Below are positions 25,165 to 34,298 of a DNA stretch of 64,000 nucleotides, in pieces. Every line of letters starts with the position of its first letter. Within the stretch, counting starts at the first letter, position 1. A model generated the notes under the pieces. The model searched no databases. It was not told where the DNA came from and saw nothing but the letters and a program-made list of their open reading frames with translations. Location: the NCBI RefSeq assembly GCF_001426585.1, contig NZ_LMEI01000010.1, positions 383,429 to 447,428 on the forward strand, in the 5' to 3' direction. The position numbers were made by a program, and so were the translations under genes. The DNA is from Streptomyces sp. Root431. GTDB taxonomy: Bacteria > Actinomycetota > Actinomycetes > Streptomycetales > Streptomycetaceae.

Positions 25165-26085
25165 ATGGCAGATCTCGACGATCATTCCCCCTTCTCTGCC
25201 GCCCCCGCCGCCGTCGGCGCGCTCGATCCCCCTGAACCACCGCCCCCGCTCGACGAGACGGCCCGGGCCCGCGCCCTCCTGGCCGCGCAGCCCGTCGTCG
25301 AGGGCCATACGGAACTGCCCCGGGCCCTCGACCCGGAGGACCTGCCGCCCGTCCGCGCGGAGGAGGCCGGAGCGCAGTTCTGGTCCCTGCACGTGGAGGC
25401 CGACGAGGGCGTCATCGGGACGCTGCGGCGGATCGACTCGGTCCGCGCCCTCGTCGCCGCCTGTCCCGAGGACCTGAGGCTCGTGTACACGACCTCGGAG
25501 ATGGCCCACGCCGGGAACTGCGGCCGGGTCGCCGCCCTGCTCGGGCCGGTCGGCTGGCCCGCGCTCGGCGGCTCGGCGGCCACCCTGCGGGCCTACCACG
25601 CCCTGGGCGTACGGGCCGTCAACCTCACCCGCTTCGACCGCTTCGCCCGCGACGCCGTACGGGAGATGAACCGCCTCGGCCTGGCCGTGGACCTCTCGGG
25701 CGCCGACCAGGACACGGTCCGCCGCACCCTCGCGGTCACCCGGGCCCCCGCCCTGCTGACCAGGGCGGCACCGGAGACCCTCCCGGACGACGTCCTGCGG
25801 CTCCTCGGCGAGAACGGCGCCGTCTGCATGGTCACGGTCACGGACGACCCGGCCGCCGACGCCGACGTCCTCGACCGCGTGCGTACGGAGGCGGGCCCGC
25901 GGTCCACGGGCATCTCCCACACCACCGCCCCGGCCCTCGGCTACGTCCCGCTCTTCGCGGAGCTCCTCCGCCGGGGCTGGCCCGCCCAGGAGCTCGTCGG
26001 GCTCGCCCACGCCAACGCCACCCGGGCGCTGCGCGAGACGGAGTTCCTGTCGAGGACGAACCGGATCCGCCCGGCCGCGGCCTGA
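25165..26085 (+). CDS. Degenerate M19 dipeptidase paralogue, predicted catalytically dead
   Basis: A 306-residue protein alignable with the upstream dipeptidase through shared stretches such as VVEGH, GAQFWS, REMNR and the C-terminal AELLRRGW, ANATRALRETE. The metal site is lost: HND became HTE, the bridging Glu segment reads LLGPVGW, the third ligand region reads DLSGAD, FSHSS became LTRAA, and the GGDYDG loop is deleted. About 100 residues are missing overall, in internal blocks. The frame is intact and codon use normal, so it looks maintained rather than decaying. It may regulate or bind the active enzyme or a ligand (inference). ATG 25165 follows GGAGTAGC. Confidence 0.8.
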   Translation: MADLDDHSPFSAAPAAVGALDPPEPPPPLDETARARALLAAQPVVEGHTELPRALDPEDLPPVRAEEAGAQFWSLHVEADEGVIGTLRRIDSVRALVAACPEDLRLVYTTSEMAHAGNCGRVAALLGPVGWPALGGSAATLRAYHALGVRAVNLTRFDRFARDAVREMNRLGLAVDLSGADQDTVRRTLAVTRAPALLTRAAPETLPDDVLRLLGENGAVCMVTVTDDPAADADVLDRVRTEAGPRSTGISHTTAPALGYVPLFAELLRRGWPAQELVGLAHANATRALRETEFLSRTNRIRPAAA

Positions 26086-26094
26086 CGGTACGGA

Positions 26095-26141
26095 AAAGGG
26101 GGAGAGGAGGCGCGTGACGAGCGCGCCTCCTCTCCCCCTTT
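26095..26141. terminator. Bidirectional terminator with 20-bp perfect stem
   Basis: Arms 26095-26114 and 26122-26141 pair perfectly around a 7-base loop; the arms start AAAGGGGGAG and end CCCCCTTT. It separates the convergent M19-like gene and UDP-glucose dehydrogenase gene. Confidence 0.93.
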
Positions 26142-26153
26142 CTCGCGTACGTC

Positions 26154-27485
26154 TCAGGCGCGCGGGCGGCCCATCGCGCGGTACGTCCAGCCCGCCGCGC
26201 GCCACAGCTCCGAGTCCAGCGCGTTGCGGCCGTCGAGGATCACGGGCGACGAGGCGACCGCGGCGAGCTCCGCCGGGTCGAGCTCGCGGAACTCCCGCCA
26301 CTCGGTCAGGTGCAGCACCACGTCCGCGCCGCGCACCGCGTCCAGGGCCGTCTCGGCGTACCCCAGGGTCGGGAAGAGACGGCGCGCGTTCTCCATGCCC
26401 TTCGGGTCGTAGACGGTGACCTGGCCGCCCTGGAGGTGTATCTGGCCGGCCACGTTCAGCGCGGGGGAGTCGCGGACGTCGTCCGAGTCGGGCTTGAAGG
26501 TCGCGCCGAGCACGGCCACCCGGCGGCCCAGGAAGGAGTTCCCGCCGAGGACCTCCCGCGCCATCTCCACCATCTGGCCGCGCCGCCGCATGTTGATCGA
26601 GTCGATCTCGCGGAGGAAGGTCAGCGCCTGGTCGACGCCCAGCTCGCCCGCCCGGGCCATGAACGCCCGGATGTCCTTGGGCAGACAGCCGCCGCCGAAA
26701 CCGACCCCGGCCCGCAGGAACTTGGCCCCGATCCGGTCGTCGTGGCCGATGGCCTCCGCCAGCTTGGCGACGTCGCCGCCCGCGGCCTCGCACACCTCCG
26801 CCATCGCGTTGATGAAGGAGATCTTGGTGGCGAGGAAGGAGTTCGCGGCCGTCTTCACGAGCTCGGCCGTCGGGAAGTCGGTCACCACGAACGGCGAACC
26901 CTGGCCGACGGGGACCGCGTACACCTCGCGCAGCGTCTTCTCGGCGCGCGCGCCGAAGTCCTGCACGCCGACGACGATCCGGTCCGGGCGCAGGGTGTCC
27001 TGCACGGCGAAGCCCTCCCGCAGGAACTCCGGGTTCCAGGCGAGGTCGACACCCTCGGGCAGCAGGCCCGCGAGCCGCTCCGCCGAGCCGACCGGCACGG
27101 TCGACTTGCCGACGACCAGGGCGCCCTCGCGCACGACCGCGGCGAGGGAGGCGAAGGCGGCGTCGACGTAGCTCATGTCACAGGCGTACTCGCCGTGCTT
27201 CTGCGGGGTGTTCACGCAGACGAAGTGCACGTCGCCGAAGGCGCCGACCTCCTCCCAGGAGGTGGTGAACCGCAGCCGGCCGGTCGATCCCTCGATGCCG
27301 GCCACGTGCTTCGCCAGCAGGTCCTCGAGTCCCGGCTCGTACATCGGGACGCGCCCGGAGGACAGCAGCTCGATCTTCTCGGGGACGACGTCCAGGCCGA
27401 GCACCTCGAAGCCCAGCTCCGCCATGGCCGCGGCGTGGGTGGCGCCGAGGTAGCCGGTGCCGATCACGGTGATCTTGAGGGCCAT
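26154..27485 (-). CDS. ugd: UDP-glucose 6-dehydrogenase
   Basis: A 443-residue NAD-dependent dehydrogenase that oxidises UDP-glucose twice to UDP-glucuronate. The Rossmann start is ITVIGTGYLG (about 4-13). The catalytic Cys267 lies in GFGGGCLPKD; AWNPEFLREG and KTAANSFLA are conserved active-site segments; the C-terminal domain has ATFKPDSDDVRDSP. ATG 27485 has GGAGT upstream. UDP-glucuronate would feed acidic glycopolymers; next to it lies the block of LCP genes that attach such polymers to the wall. Confidence 0.94.
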   Translation of the reverse strand: MALKITVIGTGYLGATHAAAMAELGFEVLGLDVVPEKIELLSSGRVPMYEPGLEDLLAKHVAGIEGSTGRLRFTTSWEEVGAFGDVHFVCVNTPQKHGEYACDMSYVDAAFASLAAVVREGALVVGKSTVPVGSAERLAGLLPEGVDLAWNPEFLREGFAVQDTLRPDRIVVGVQDFGARAEKTLREVYAVPVGQGSPFVVTDFPTAELVKTAANSFLATKISFINAMAEVCEAAGGDVAKLAEAIGHDDRIGAKFLRAGVGFGGGCLPKDIRAFMARAGELGVDQALTFLREIDSINMRRRGQMVEMAREVLGGNSFLGRRVAVLGATFKPDSDDVRDSPALNVAGQIHLQGGQVTVYDPKGMENARRLFPTLGYAETALDAVRGADVVLHLTEWREFRELDPAELAAVASSPVILDGRNALDSELWRAAGWTYRAMGRPRA

Positions 27486-27598
27486 GCGGTACTCCAGTGA
27501 CGTCGGGCGGAATGCCTGCCCGAGCATAGTCGTGCCCCGACCGGGGGCGATGGCCGAGTCCTGCCCTGCCGGCCGGCGGACAGGGGGGAGCGGACACG

Positions 27599-27638
27599 GA
27601 GAAGGGGCGCCCCCGGCGTACGGGGGGCGCCCCTTCTC
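27599..27638 (-). terminator. Terminator after the first LCP gene
   Basis: A perfect 16-bp stem (27599-27614 with 27623-27638; arms begin GAGAAGGGGC and end CCCCTTCTC) with an 8-base loop, 11 bases beyond the LCP gene stop at 27650. Confidence 0.9.
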
Positions 27639-27649
27639 ACTCCGCGAGG

Positions 27650-28918
27650 TCAGCGGTTGCCCTCGACGGTGACCTTCTCGTCGTCCCGGATCTGCTGGAC
27701 GAGCTGCTTCACCTTCGGCATGTCCCACCGGTAGGAGTTCTGCGGGGCGCTGCCGGCGAGCGGCATGTTCATGGACTTGCCGTCGCCGCCGCTGATGCCC
27801 TTCATCGCGAAGAACATCTTCCCGAGGTCGTACAGCGACATGTCCTTGTCCACGATCAACGTGTCCAGACCGGCGCCCAGCGTCGGGTACAGCGCGAACG
27901 GGTTGAGGATCGTGCCCGGCGTCGCCGCCTCGTTGGCCAGGGCGGAGAGGAACTTCTGCTGGTTCTTCGTCCGCGCGAAGTCCGACTCGGCGAAGGCGTA
28001 CCGGGTCCGGACGAAGGCCAGGGCCTGCTCGCCGTTGAGGGTCTGCTCGCCCGCCTGGAAGTCGGCGCCGGACTTCTTGTCCTTGAAGCCCTTCTCGATG
28101 TTGAGGTCCACACCGCCGAGCGCGTCCACGATGTTCGCGAAGCCGGCGAAGCCGATCTCCGCGTAGTGGTCGATGCGCAGGCCGGTGTTGAACTCGACGG
28201 TCCGCACGAGCAGCTCGGGGCCGTCCATCGCGTAGGCCGCGTTCAGCTTGGAGCCGCCCCGGGCCGGGTACTGCTTGCCCGATTCCGAGCCGACGAAGGA
28301 CGGGATCGTCACCCACGAGTCGCGGGGGAGCGAGACCATCGTGTTCCCGCTGGAGCAGGCCGCGAGGATCATCATCGAGTCGGTGCGCTTGCCCTCGGCG
28401 GAGCCGGTGTGCAGCTTCTTCTTCTCCTCGGCGGACATGCCCTCACGGCTGTCCGAGCCGACGATCAGGTACGTCGTGCAGTCGCCCTCCGACGGCCGCT
28501 CGATGACCTTGGAGAGGTCGACCTCGTTGCGCATCTGGGAGCTGGCCCAGGCGTACGTGCCGATGCCCCAGGCGAGGACGCCGACGACCAGGACGATCGA
28601 GCCGACCTTGGCGCGCTTGCGCCAGTCCGGGGCGGGCCGCCCCGGCTGCCCGCCCGGCCGCTGCGGGTACGACGGCGGCTGCTGAGGGGGTACGGAGCCG
28701 TGGCCGCCGCCCTGCGGGCCGCCGTAGACCTGGCCGCTGCTGTAACCGGAGTCGTACCCCGAGCCCTGTGCCTGTGTGAAGTTCGGGTTGTAGCCCTGGT
28801 CGTAACGAGGCGGCTGCTGCTGCTGCGGCCGCTGCACGTGACGCATCCGGCGAGCACCCTCGGGATCGGGGTTCGCGTTGCCACGGCCGTATCCGCCGTC
28901 TTCGGGCCAGTCATTCAT
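27650..28918 (-). CDS. LCP-family (LytR-CpsA-Psr) wall glycopolymer ligase, no LytR_C domain
   Basis: A 422-residue type II membrane protein. A Gln/Tyr/Pro-rich cytoplasmic N-terminus (about 100 residues) is followed by a single span (about 105-125) and an extracytoplasmic LCP domain (about 145-400). LCP landmarks are LIVGSDSREG, the arginine-containing VSLPRDSWV, LNAAYAMDGP and FVRTRYAF. LCP enzymes transfer lipid-linked teichoic acid or related glycopolymers to peptidoglycan. It stops after the LCP domain, unlike three of the neighbours. ATG 28918 is the first of the open frame compatible with this architecture; the longer frame upstream is antisense to the thioesterase. Confidence 0.9.
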   Translation of the reverse strand: MNDWPEDGGYGRGNANPDPEGARRMRHVQRPQQQQPPRYDQGYNPNFTQAQGSGYDSGYSSGQVYGGPQGGGHGSVPPQQPPSYPQRPGGQPGRPAPDWRKRAKVGSIVLVVGVLAWGIGTYAWASSQMRNEVDLSKVIERPSEGDCTTYLIVGSDSREGMSAEEKKKLHTGSAEGKRTDSMMILAACSSGNTMVSLPRDSWVTIPSFVGSESGKQYPARGGSKLNAAYAMDGPELLVRTVEFNTGLRIDHYAEIGFAGFANIVDALGGVDLNIEKGFKDKKSGADFQAGEQTLNGEQALAFVRTRYAFAESDFARTKNQQKFLSALANEAATPGTILNPFALYPTLGAGLDTLIVDKDMSLYDLGKMFFAMKGISGGDGKSMNMPLAGSAPQNSYRWDMPKVKQLVQQIRDDEKVTVEGNR

Positions 28919-29048
28919 ACGGACCAGTGTGCCGGGCGGGGGAATCCCCTGGACAGGCCGGGTGGAATATCGGACCGGCCCTGTTGCCAAGCTGATGCAA
29001 AACGGACCGCATGGGGACGGTGACAGGACCCGGCATAAGGTGGAGGGC

Positions 29049-29582
29049 ATGACAGAACAGGGCGATATCCCGGGCAAGCCCACCTCGGCCTCCCGCACCA
29101 CCCTCAGCCACATCATGACGAGCCACGACACCAACCTCCTCGGTACGGTGCACGGCGGCGTGATCATGAAGCTGGTGGACGACGCGGCGGGCGCCGTCGC
29201 GGGCCGGCACTCGGGCGGGCCCGCGGTGACCGCCTCCATGGACGAGATGGCCTTCCTGGAGCCCGTCAGGGTCGGTGACCTCCTCCACGTGAAGGCCCAG
29301 GTCAACTGGACCGGCCGGTCCTCCATGGAGGTCGGCGTCCGGGTCATGGCCGAGCGCTGGAACGAGTCCACGCCCGCCACCCAGGTCGGCTCGGCCTATC
29401 TGGTCTTCGCCGCCGTCGACGCGGACGGCAAGCCGCGGCGCGTCCCGCAGGTCGTCCCGGAGACGGAGCAGGACAAGCGCCGCCACCAGGAGGCCCAGAT
29501 CCGCCGCACCCACCGACTGGCCCGCCGTCAGGCCATCAAGGACCTCCGCGAACGCCGGGCCGCCGAGGGCTACGAGGACTGA
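29049..29582 (+). CDS. Acyl-CoA thioesterase (hotdog fold, BACH/YciA type)
   Basis: A 177-residue protein with a single hotdog domain. The segment TNLLGTVHGGVIMKLVDDAAG (about 29-49) contains the Asn/His-Gly-Gly and Asp residues of the YciA/BACH acyl-CoA hydrolase subgroup. The arginine-rich C-terminal tail (about 145-177) is typical of actinobacterial members. It hydrolyses acyl-CoA esters, but chain length cannot be read from sequence. ATG 29049 follows GGAGGGC. It is divergent from one LCP gene and convergent with the next. Confidence 0.88.
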   Translation: MTEQGDIPGKPTSASRTTLSHIMTSHDTNLLGTVHGGVIMKLVDDAAGAVAGRHSGGPAVTASMDEMAFLEPVRVGDLLHVKAQVNWTGRSSMEVGVRVMAERWNESTPATQVGSAYLVFAAVDADGKPRRVPQVVPETEQDKRRHQEAQIRRTHRLARRQAIKDLRERRAAEGYED

Positions 29583-29606
29583 ACCCCGGAGGGCCGCGCG
29601 CGAGCC

Positions 29607-29695
29607 GCCCCCGGGCCGCTCCGGGCTACGTGCCCCCGAGCCGCTCGGGCCTACGCGCCCCCGGGCCGCTCCGGCCTACGCGCCCCCGGCCCCTA
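29607..29695. repeat. 25-bp tandem repeat array of mini-hairpins between convergent genes
   Basis: Three full copies (29607-29631, 29632-29656 and 29657-29681) and a partial fourth, of the form GCCCCCGGGCCGCTCCGGGC plus TACG. Each copy can fold a short hairpin; where the sequence changes, pairing is kept (CCGG/CCGG in copies 1 and 3, CCGAG/CTCGG in copy 2). It fills the gap between the thioesterase stop and the end of the LCP gene, so it may act as a compound terminator. Confidence 0.75.
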
Positions 29696-31186
29696 CGGGC
29701 ACACCACCTGATCCCCGGTGACCGCCTCGAACGGCCCGGCCCGGCCCGGGTCCTCCGCCCGCACCCCCGTGACGCCCCGGTAGTCCGCCCCCACCGTCAC
29801 CCGCAGCGTCCCGCCTCGCCCCGCCACCGCCCGCAGCTCCGCCCCCGGCAGCGCCGCCGCGAGGGACTTTGCCGAGCGGTCCCAGCGGGGGTCGTACTCC
29901 ACGAGCGTGCGCGCCCGCACCTGCCCCGTCCCCGTCATCGGCGTCCGCGTCGTGTCGAAGCCGGTGCCGCGCAGCGCGTCGTCCACCTTCCGGCCGAGCC
30001 CGTCCGTCCGGGTCCCGTTGTAGACCTGCACGCGGATGGTGCGGGGAGCCACGTCCACGACGACCGTTCCGGGGGCGCCGGAGCCCTTCCCGGAGGACGC
30101 CTTCTGCGCTGCGGGCGCCGGAGCCGTCAGGGGCCGGTCCTCGCGCAGCGCCTGGAAGAGCTTCTGCGCCTTCGCCGCGTCCCACTTCACCGTCGACCCG
30201 ATCCCCTTGACCTGGAAGCTCATGTCGCCGATCGGCACGGACACGAACTCGGACGACGCCGGTGTGAAGCCCCGCATCGCCTTGGCCAGCGCCAGCATCT
30301 GATCCGTACCGAAGTCCTCGTCCGCCCGGACCGAGCTCAGCATCGTCGTGGCCATCTCGCGGAACCGCACCGGGTTCAGCAGCACCCCGCCGCTCGTCGC
30401 CCGGTCGATCAGCGCCGCGAGGAACTTCTGCTGCCGCTGCATGCGCCCGATGTCGGCGGCCCCGTCGATGTGCCGCGAGCGGACGTACTGCAAGGCCTGG
30501 CCGCCGTCGAGCTCGTGGGTGCCGGCCGGGAGGTCGAGTCCCGTATAGGAGTCCTTGACGGCCTTCGTCGTACAGATCTGCACCCCGCCGACCGCGTCCA
30601 CGGTCCGCATGAAGCTCGTGAAGTCGACCTCCAGGTAGTGGTCGATCTTGACGCCGGTCATCGACTCGACGGTCCGCACGGTGAGCCCCGGCCCGCCCTC
30701 CGCGTAGGCGGCGTTCAGCTTCACGGGGTGGGAGTGGTGCTTCTTGCCGCTGGTCAGGTCGGTGTGCTCGGGCATCTCGGCGTACGAGTCACGGGGCAGG
30801 CTGACGATGCTCGCCCGCTCCCGGTCCTCCGAGATGTGCACGAGCATCACGGTGTCGGTGCAGTGGCAGGGGGCGCCGCCGAGCCGGTACTTCTCCTTCT
30901 CCTCCGGGGTGATCCGGTCCCGGCCGTCGGTTCCGACGACGAGGACGTTCATCCCGTGCCCGGCCTGCGGCCGGTTCTTCATGTCCTTGAAGGGGTCGAC
31001 CCGGGTGATCCCGGTGTCCAGGCCCGTCACCACCGCGTGCCCGATCCCGCCCGCCGCGAGGACCACCACGGACAGCGCGGTCGCCATCCGCATCCCCCAC
31101 CGGGGCCGCCGCGGCCGCCGCCGACGGGCCGGGACGGGCGGCCGGGGGACGGGCCTGCGACGGGGCGTGCGGGGCGGCGTGGGCAC
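29693..31186 (-). CDS. LCP-family wall glycopolymer ligase with LytR_C domain
   Basis: A 497-residue protein. A short Pro/Arg-rich N-terminus is followed by one span (about 36-56), an LCP domain (about 75-345; VLVVGTDGRD, VSLPRDSYAEM, LNAAYAEGGP, YVRSRH) and a C-terminal LytR_C domain (about 390-480, starting near TIRVQVYNGT). The LCP part would transfer glycopolymer from undecaprenyl phosphate carriers to peptidoglycan. GTG 31186 is chosen for the GGAGGTG seven bases upstream. It is divergent from a GT2 gene. Confidence 0.9.
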   Translation of the reverse strand: MPTPPRTPRRRPVPRPPVPARRRRPRRPRWGMRMATALSVVVLAAGGIGHAVVTGLDTGITRVDPFKDMKNRPQAGHGMNVLVVGTDGRDRITPEEKEKYRLGGAPCHCTDTVMLVHISEDRERASIVSLPRDSYAEMPEHTDLTSGKKHHSHPVKLNAAYAEGGPGLTVRTVESMTGVKIDHYLEVDFTSFMRTVDAVGGVQICTTKAVKDSYTGLDLPAGTHELDGGQALQYVRSRHIDGAADIGRMQRQQKFLAALIDRATSGGVLLNPVRFREMATTMLSSVRADEDFGTDQMLALAKAMRGFTPASSEFVSVPIGDMSFQVKGIGSTVKWDAAKAQKLFQALREDRPLTAPAPAAQKASSGKGSGAPGTVVVDVAPRTIRVQVYNGTRTDGLGRKVDDALRGTGFDTTRTPMTGTGQVRARTLVEYDPRWDRSAKSLAAALPGAELRAVAGRGGTLRVTVGADYRGVTGVRAEDPGRAGPFEAVTGDQVVCP

Positions 31187-31357
31187 GGACGGACACCTCC
31201 GCGGGTGTGACAAGGGGAACCGTGAGCACCGTAGGCCCATACGATCAGCGCAAGGGTGCACCACCCATGCGGCGCGCACCCGTGTCCCCCGTTCGCGGTA
31301 ACGTGGCGGGCAATACCGCTGTCTCCCGGGGGACGACCCCCGAACCCCCGAGGAACC

Positions 31358-32377
31358 ATGCTGCCCCCCGTCTCCGTGATCATGCCGGTCCTCAACGAGG
31401 AGCGGTATCTGCGCACCTCGGTTCGCCACATCCTGGAGCAGGAGTACGACGGCGAGATGGAGGTGGTGATCGCCCTCGGCCCGTCCACGGACCGCACGGA
31501 CGAGATCGCTGCCGAGCTCGTACGAGAAGACCCCCGCGTCCACACCGTGCCGAACCCCACGGGTCGCACCCCCGCCGCGCTCAACGCCGCGATCCAGGCC
31601 TCCCGCCACCCGATCGTGGTGCGCGTCGACGGCCACGGCATGCTGTCGCCGAACTACATCGCGACCGCCGTCCGCCTCCTGGAGGAGACGGGCGCGCAGA
31701 ACGTCGGCGGTGTCATGCATGCCGAGGGCGAGAACGCCTGGGAGGACGCGGTCGCCGCCGCGATGACCTCGAAGATCGGCGTGGGCAACGCGGCCTTCCA
31801 CACGGGCGGCGCGGCCGGCCCGGCGGAGACCGTGTACCTGGGCGTCTTCCGGCGCGAGGCCCTGGAGCGACAGGGCGGGTACAACGTGGAGTTCATCCGC
31901 GCCCAGGACTGGGAGCTGAACTTCCGCATCCGCGAGGCCGGCGGTCTCATCTGGTTCTCGCCCGAGCTGCGCGTCCAGTACCGCCCGCGGCCCTCCGTGA
32001 AGGCCCTCGCCAAGCAGTACAAGGACTACGGCCGCTGGCGTCACGTGGTGGCCCGCTACCACCAGGGCTCCATCAACCTCCGCTACCTGGCCCCGCCGGC
32101 CGCCGTCTGCGCCATCGTCGCGGGCCTCGTGGTGGGCGCGACGCTCACCCCGCTCGGCTTCGTGATCCCTGCGGGCTACCTCGCCGCGATCGCTGCGGGC
32201 TCGGTCCCGGCGGGCAAGGGCCTGCCGCTGAAGGCCCGTCTCCAGATCCCGGTGGCGCTCGCGACGATGCACATGTCGTGGGGGTACGGCTTCCTGACGA
32301 GCCCCCGCGCGCTGGCCAGGAAGGTCATCGCCAGCCGCCGCCCGGCGGTGAAGGCGGGCGAGACCGAGTCGGTCTGA
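31358..32377 (+). CDS. Family 2 glycosyltransferase, membrane-associated
   Basis: A 339-residue GT-A enzyme. The nucleotide-binding start is VSVIMPVLNEERYL (about 5-18), followed by ALGPSTDRTDEIA and the acidic VRVDGHG (metal site, about residue 92). The acceptor-side acidic motif is AQDWELNFRI (about 185). Two or three hydrophobic segments (about 250-300) suggest it works at the membrane on a lipid carrier. It resembles succinoglycan-type GT2 proteins, but the sugar is unknown. ATG 31358 follows GAGGAA. Two LCP genes flank it. Confidence 0.87.
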   Translation: MLPPVSVIMPVLNEERYLRTSVRHILEQEYDGEMEVVIALGPSTDRTDEIAAELVREDPRVHTVPNPTGRTPAALNAAIQASRHPIVVRVDGHGMLSPNYIATAVRLLEETGAQNVGGVMHAEGENAWEDAVAAAMTSKIGVGNAAFHTGGAAGPAETVYLGVFRREALERQGGYNVEFIRAQDWELNFRIREAGGLIWFSPELRVQYRPRPSVKALAKQYKDYGRWRHVVARYHQGSINLRYLAPPAAVCAIVAGLVVGATLTPLGFVIPAGYLAAIAAGSVPAGKGLPLKARLQIPVALATMHMSWGYGFLTSPRALARKVIASRRPAVKAGETESV

Positions 32378-32391
32378 TCACCTGCACGACC

Positions 32392-32423
32392 GACGGCCGG
32401 GTCCCTTTCGGGGCCCGGCCGTC
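32392..32423. terminator. Bidirectional terminator
   Basis: A 14-bp stem with one G-U pair (32392-32405 with 32410-32423) closed by a TTTC loop, between the GT2 gene and the convergent LCP gene. Confidence 0.9.
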
Positions 32424-32451
32424 CGTTATGTGCGGGTGAGGAGGGAGCGGA

Positions 32452-34248
32452 TCAGCTCTTCCCGTCCCACCGGTAGACCGAGTAGATGTCCATGCACTCC
32501 GCCTTGTCGTCGGCGCCGTCCGGCAGATCACCGGCGACCTGCGTCGGCTTCTTGTACGTGGTGCCCTCGCGCCAGTCCGCGCCGACGACCAGGGTGATGC
32601 CCTTCGCCTCGGCGTCGGCCCGGGCGGCCGAGTCGGGCAGCCCGAGCGCCTTCGCCACGGAGAGCGCGTTCGCCTTGCCCTGGTCGCCGTCCGCCTTGGG
32701 GTACGTGACCACGGTGTCCTTGCGGCCGCCGCCCTCCCGGGAGGCGTCGGCCTGGGTGAAGCCCTTGGCCTGGAGGGCCTCGGCCATGTGACCCGCGCGG
32801 CCCTCGACCGCCGGCTCGTCGGCGCCGTCGGTGCCGTTGACGACGGTCACGGGGAAGGAGCCGGGGGCCTCGGCCGGGGTCTTGGGCTTGGGCGAGGCGG
32901 TGGCCTTCGGCTTCGCCTTGGTGCCGGACTTGTCGCCGTTCTTGTCGTAGGCGACGTCGTCACGGAGCATCGCCCACATCTTGTCGGCGGAGGAGGGCCG
33001 CAGCTGGAGCCATTCCTTCGGCCGCTGCGGATAGGGGTCCGTGGGGACGGTCGCCGTCGTCAGGCGGTCGATCTTCACGTTCTTGAGCTGCATCGACAGA
33101 TCGAAGAGCTTTTTCACGGTGTCGAGGTCCTGCGAGACCTTGAGGGACTTGGTGGCGGTCTCGGCCAGGCCCATCAGGCGCCCGGTGTCGGTCCAGGCGT
33201 TCTGCGCCTGGAGCTTCTTCATCATCCCGTTCATGTACATGTGCTGGGCCTTGGCACGGTTCTGGTCGCTGCCGAAGGCGTGCCGGGTACGCAGCCACTG
33301 GAGCGCCTGCACGCCCTGGACCTCGGTGGTGCCCTCCGGCAGCCTCAGTCCGGAGCCGCCCTTCACCAGGCGGGTCGACTTGTCGTGCACGCCCGTCTTG
33401 ACGCAGACGGGGACGCCGCCGACCTCGTCCGCCATGGCCACCACACCGGCGAAGTCGACCATCAGCCAGTGGTCGATGTAGACCCCGGTGAGGCTCTCCC
33501 AGGTGGTGAGGGTGCAGCCGGGACCGCCGCGCTGGAGCGACTCGTTGATGGGCCGGTTCGTGGTGGCGGCGTAGGGAGTGCCCTTCTCGTCCTTGCACTC
33601 CGGGATCTTGACGACCGTGTCGCGCGGGATGGAGATCAGCGAGGCGTTCTCGCGGTCCGCGGAGACGTGGAGCAGCATCTGCACGTCGGCGAGCGGCTTG
33701 CGGTCCTTGTCGTTCCGGCCGCCGCCCAGGGCGATGTTCTTCTCGTCCTCGCGGCTGTCGGAGCCTATGAGGAGGATGTTGAGCGGGGTGTCGCCGAGCG
33801 CGTTCGGCGCGGCCTTCTTCACGCCGCTGCTGCCGCCCGCGCGGTCACCGCTGCGGATGTTGCCGTTGAGGTGCTCGTAGTACAGGTATCCGGCGCCGGC
33901 CGTGCCGAGTATCAGTACGGCCAGGGTGATCGCCACCCAGCGCAGCACCTTGTGCTTGCCTGCCTTCTTGGCCCGGCGGCGCGAACCGCCGCGACGGTGG
34001 CCCGTCCGGGCGTCGCCGCCGGCCCCCGTACCGCTTCCGCCGCCGTTGCCGCCGCGTCGTCGCTCGGCCCGGGTCGACGCCGCTGCGGAGGTACCGGAGG
34101 ATCCGGCGTCCTCGGGGGTGCCGGCCGTCCCGGCCCCGCTCCCGGCGCCGGTCGCCTCCCCCGCTCCGTACAGGTCGTCGTCCCAGCCCAGTTCACGGGC
34201 GCGCGGAACGCGTCCCCGCGTTCCCTCCCCACGCACGTTCTGTCCCAC
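32452..34248 (-). CDS. LCP-family wall glycopolymer ligase with LytR_C domain
   Basis: A 598-residue protein. A long disordered cytoplasmic N-terminus (about 100 residues, Gly/Ser/Arg-rich) precedes one span (about 103-125), an LCP domain (about 150-430; LLIGSDSRED, ISIPRDTVV, LRTRHAFGSDQ) and a LytR_C domain (about 470-570) with DIYSVYRWDGKS at the very end. GTG 34248 is the first start in the frame; its ribosome site is weak. It lies 50 bases after the next LCP gene on the same strand, so the two probably share a transcript. Confidence 0.9.
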   Translation of the reverse strand: MGQNVRGEGTRGRVPRARELGWDDDLYGAGEATGAGSGAGTAGTPEDAGSSGTSAAASTRAERRRGGNGGGSGTGAGGDARTGHRRGGSRRRAKKAGKHKVLRWVAITLAVLILGTAGAGYLYYEHLNGNIRSGDRAGGSSGVKKAAPNALGDTPLNILLIGSDSREDEKNIALGGGRNDKDRKPLADVQMLLHVSADRENASLISIPRDTVVKIPECKDEKGTPYAATTNRPINESLQRGGPGCTLTTWESLTGVYIDHWLMVDFAGVVAMADEVGGVPVCVKTGVHDKSTRLVKGGSGLRLPEGTTEVQGVQALQWLRTRHAFGSDQNRAKAQHMYMNGMMKKLQAQNAWTDTGRLMGLAETATKSLKVSQDLDTVKKLFDLSMQLKNVKIDRLTTATVPTDPYPQRPKEWLQLRPSSADKMWAMLRDDVAYDKNGDKSGTKAKPKATASPKPKTPAEAPGSFPVTVVNGTDGADEPAVEGRAGHMAEALQAKGFTQADASREGGGRKDTVVTYPKADGDQGKANALSVAKALGLPDSAARADAEAKGITLVVGADWREGTTYKKPTQVAGDLPDGADDKAECMDIYSVYRWDGKS

Positions 34249-34298
34249 CCCAGGTCCCCTCGTGAATCAGCCGCGCGCCGAGGCCTGGTGTTTCCAGG

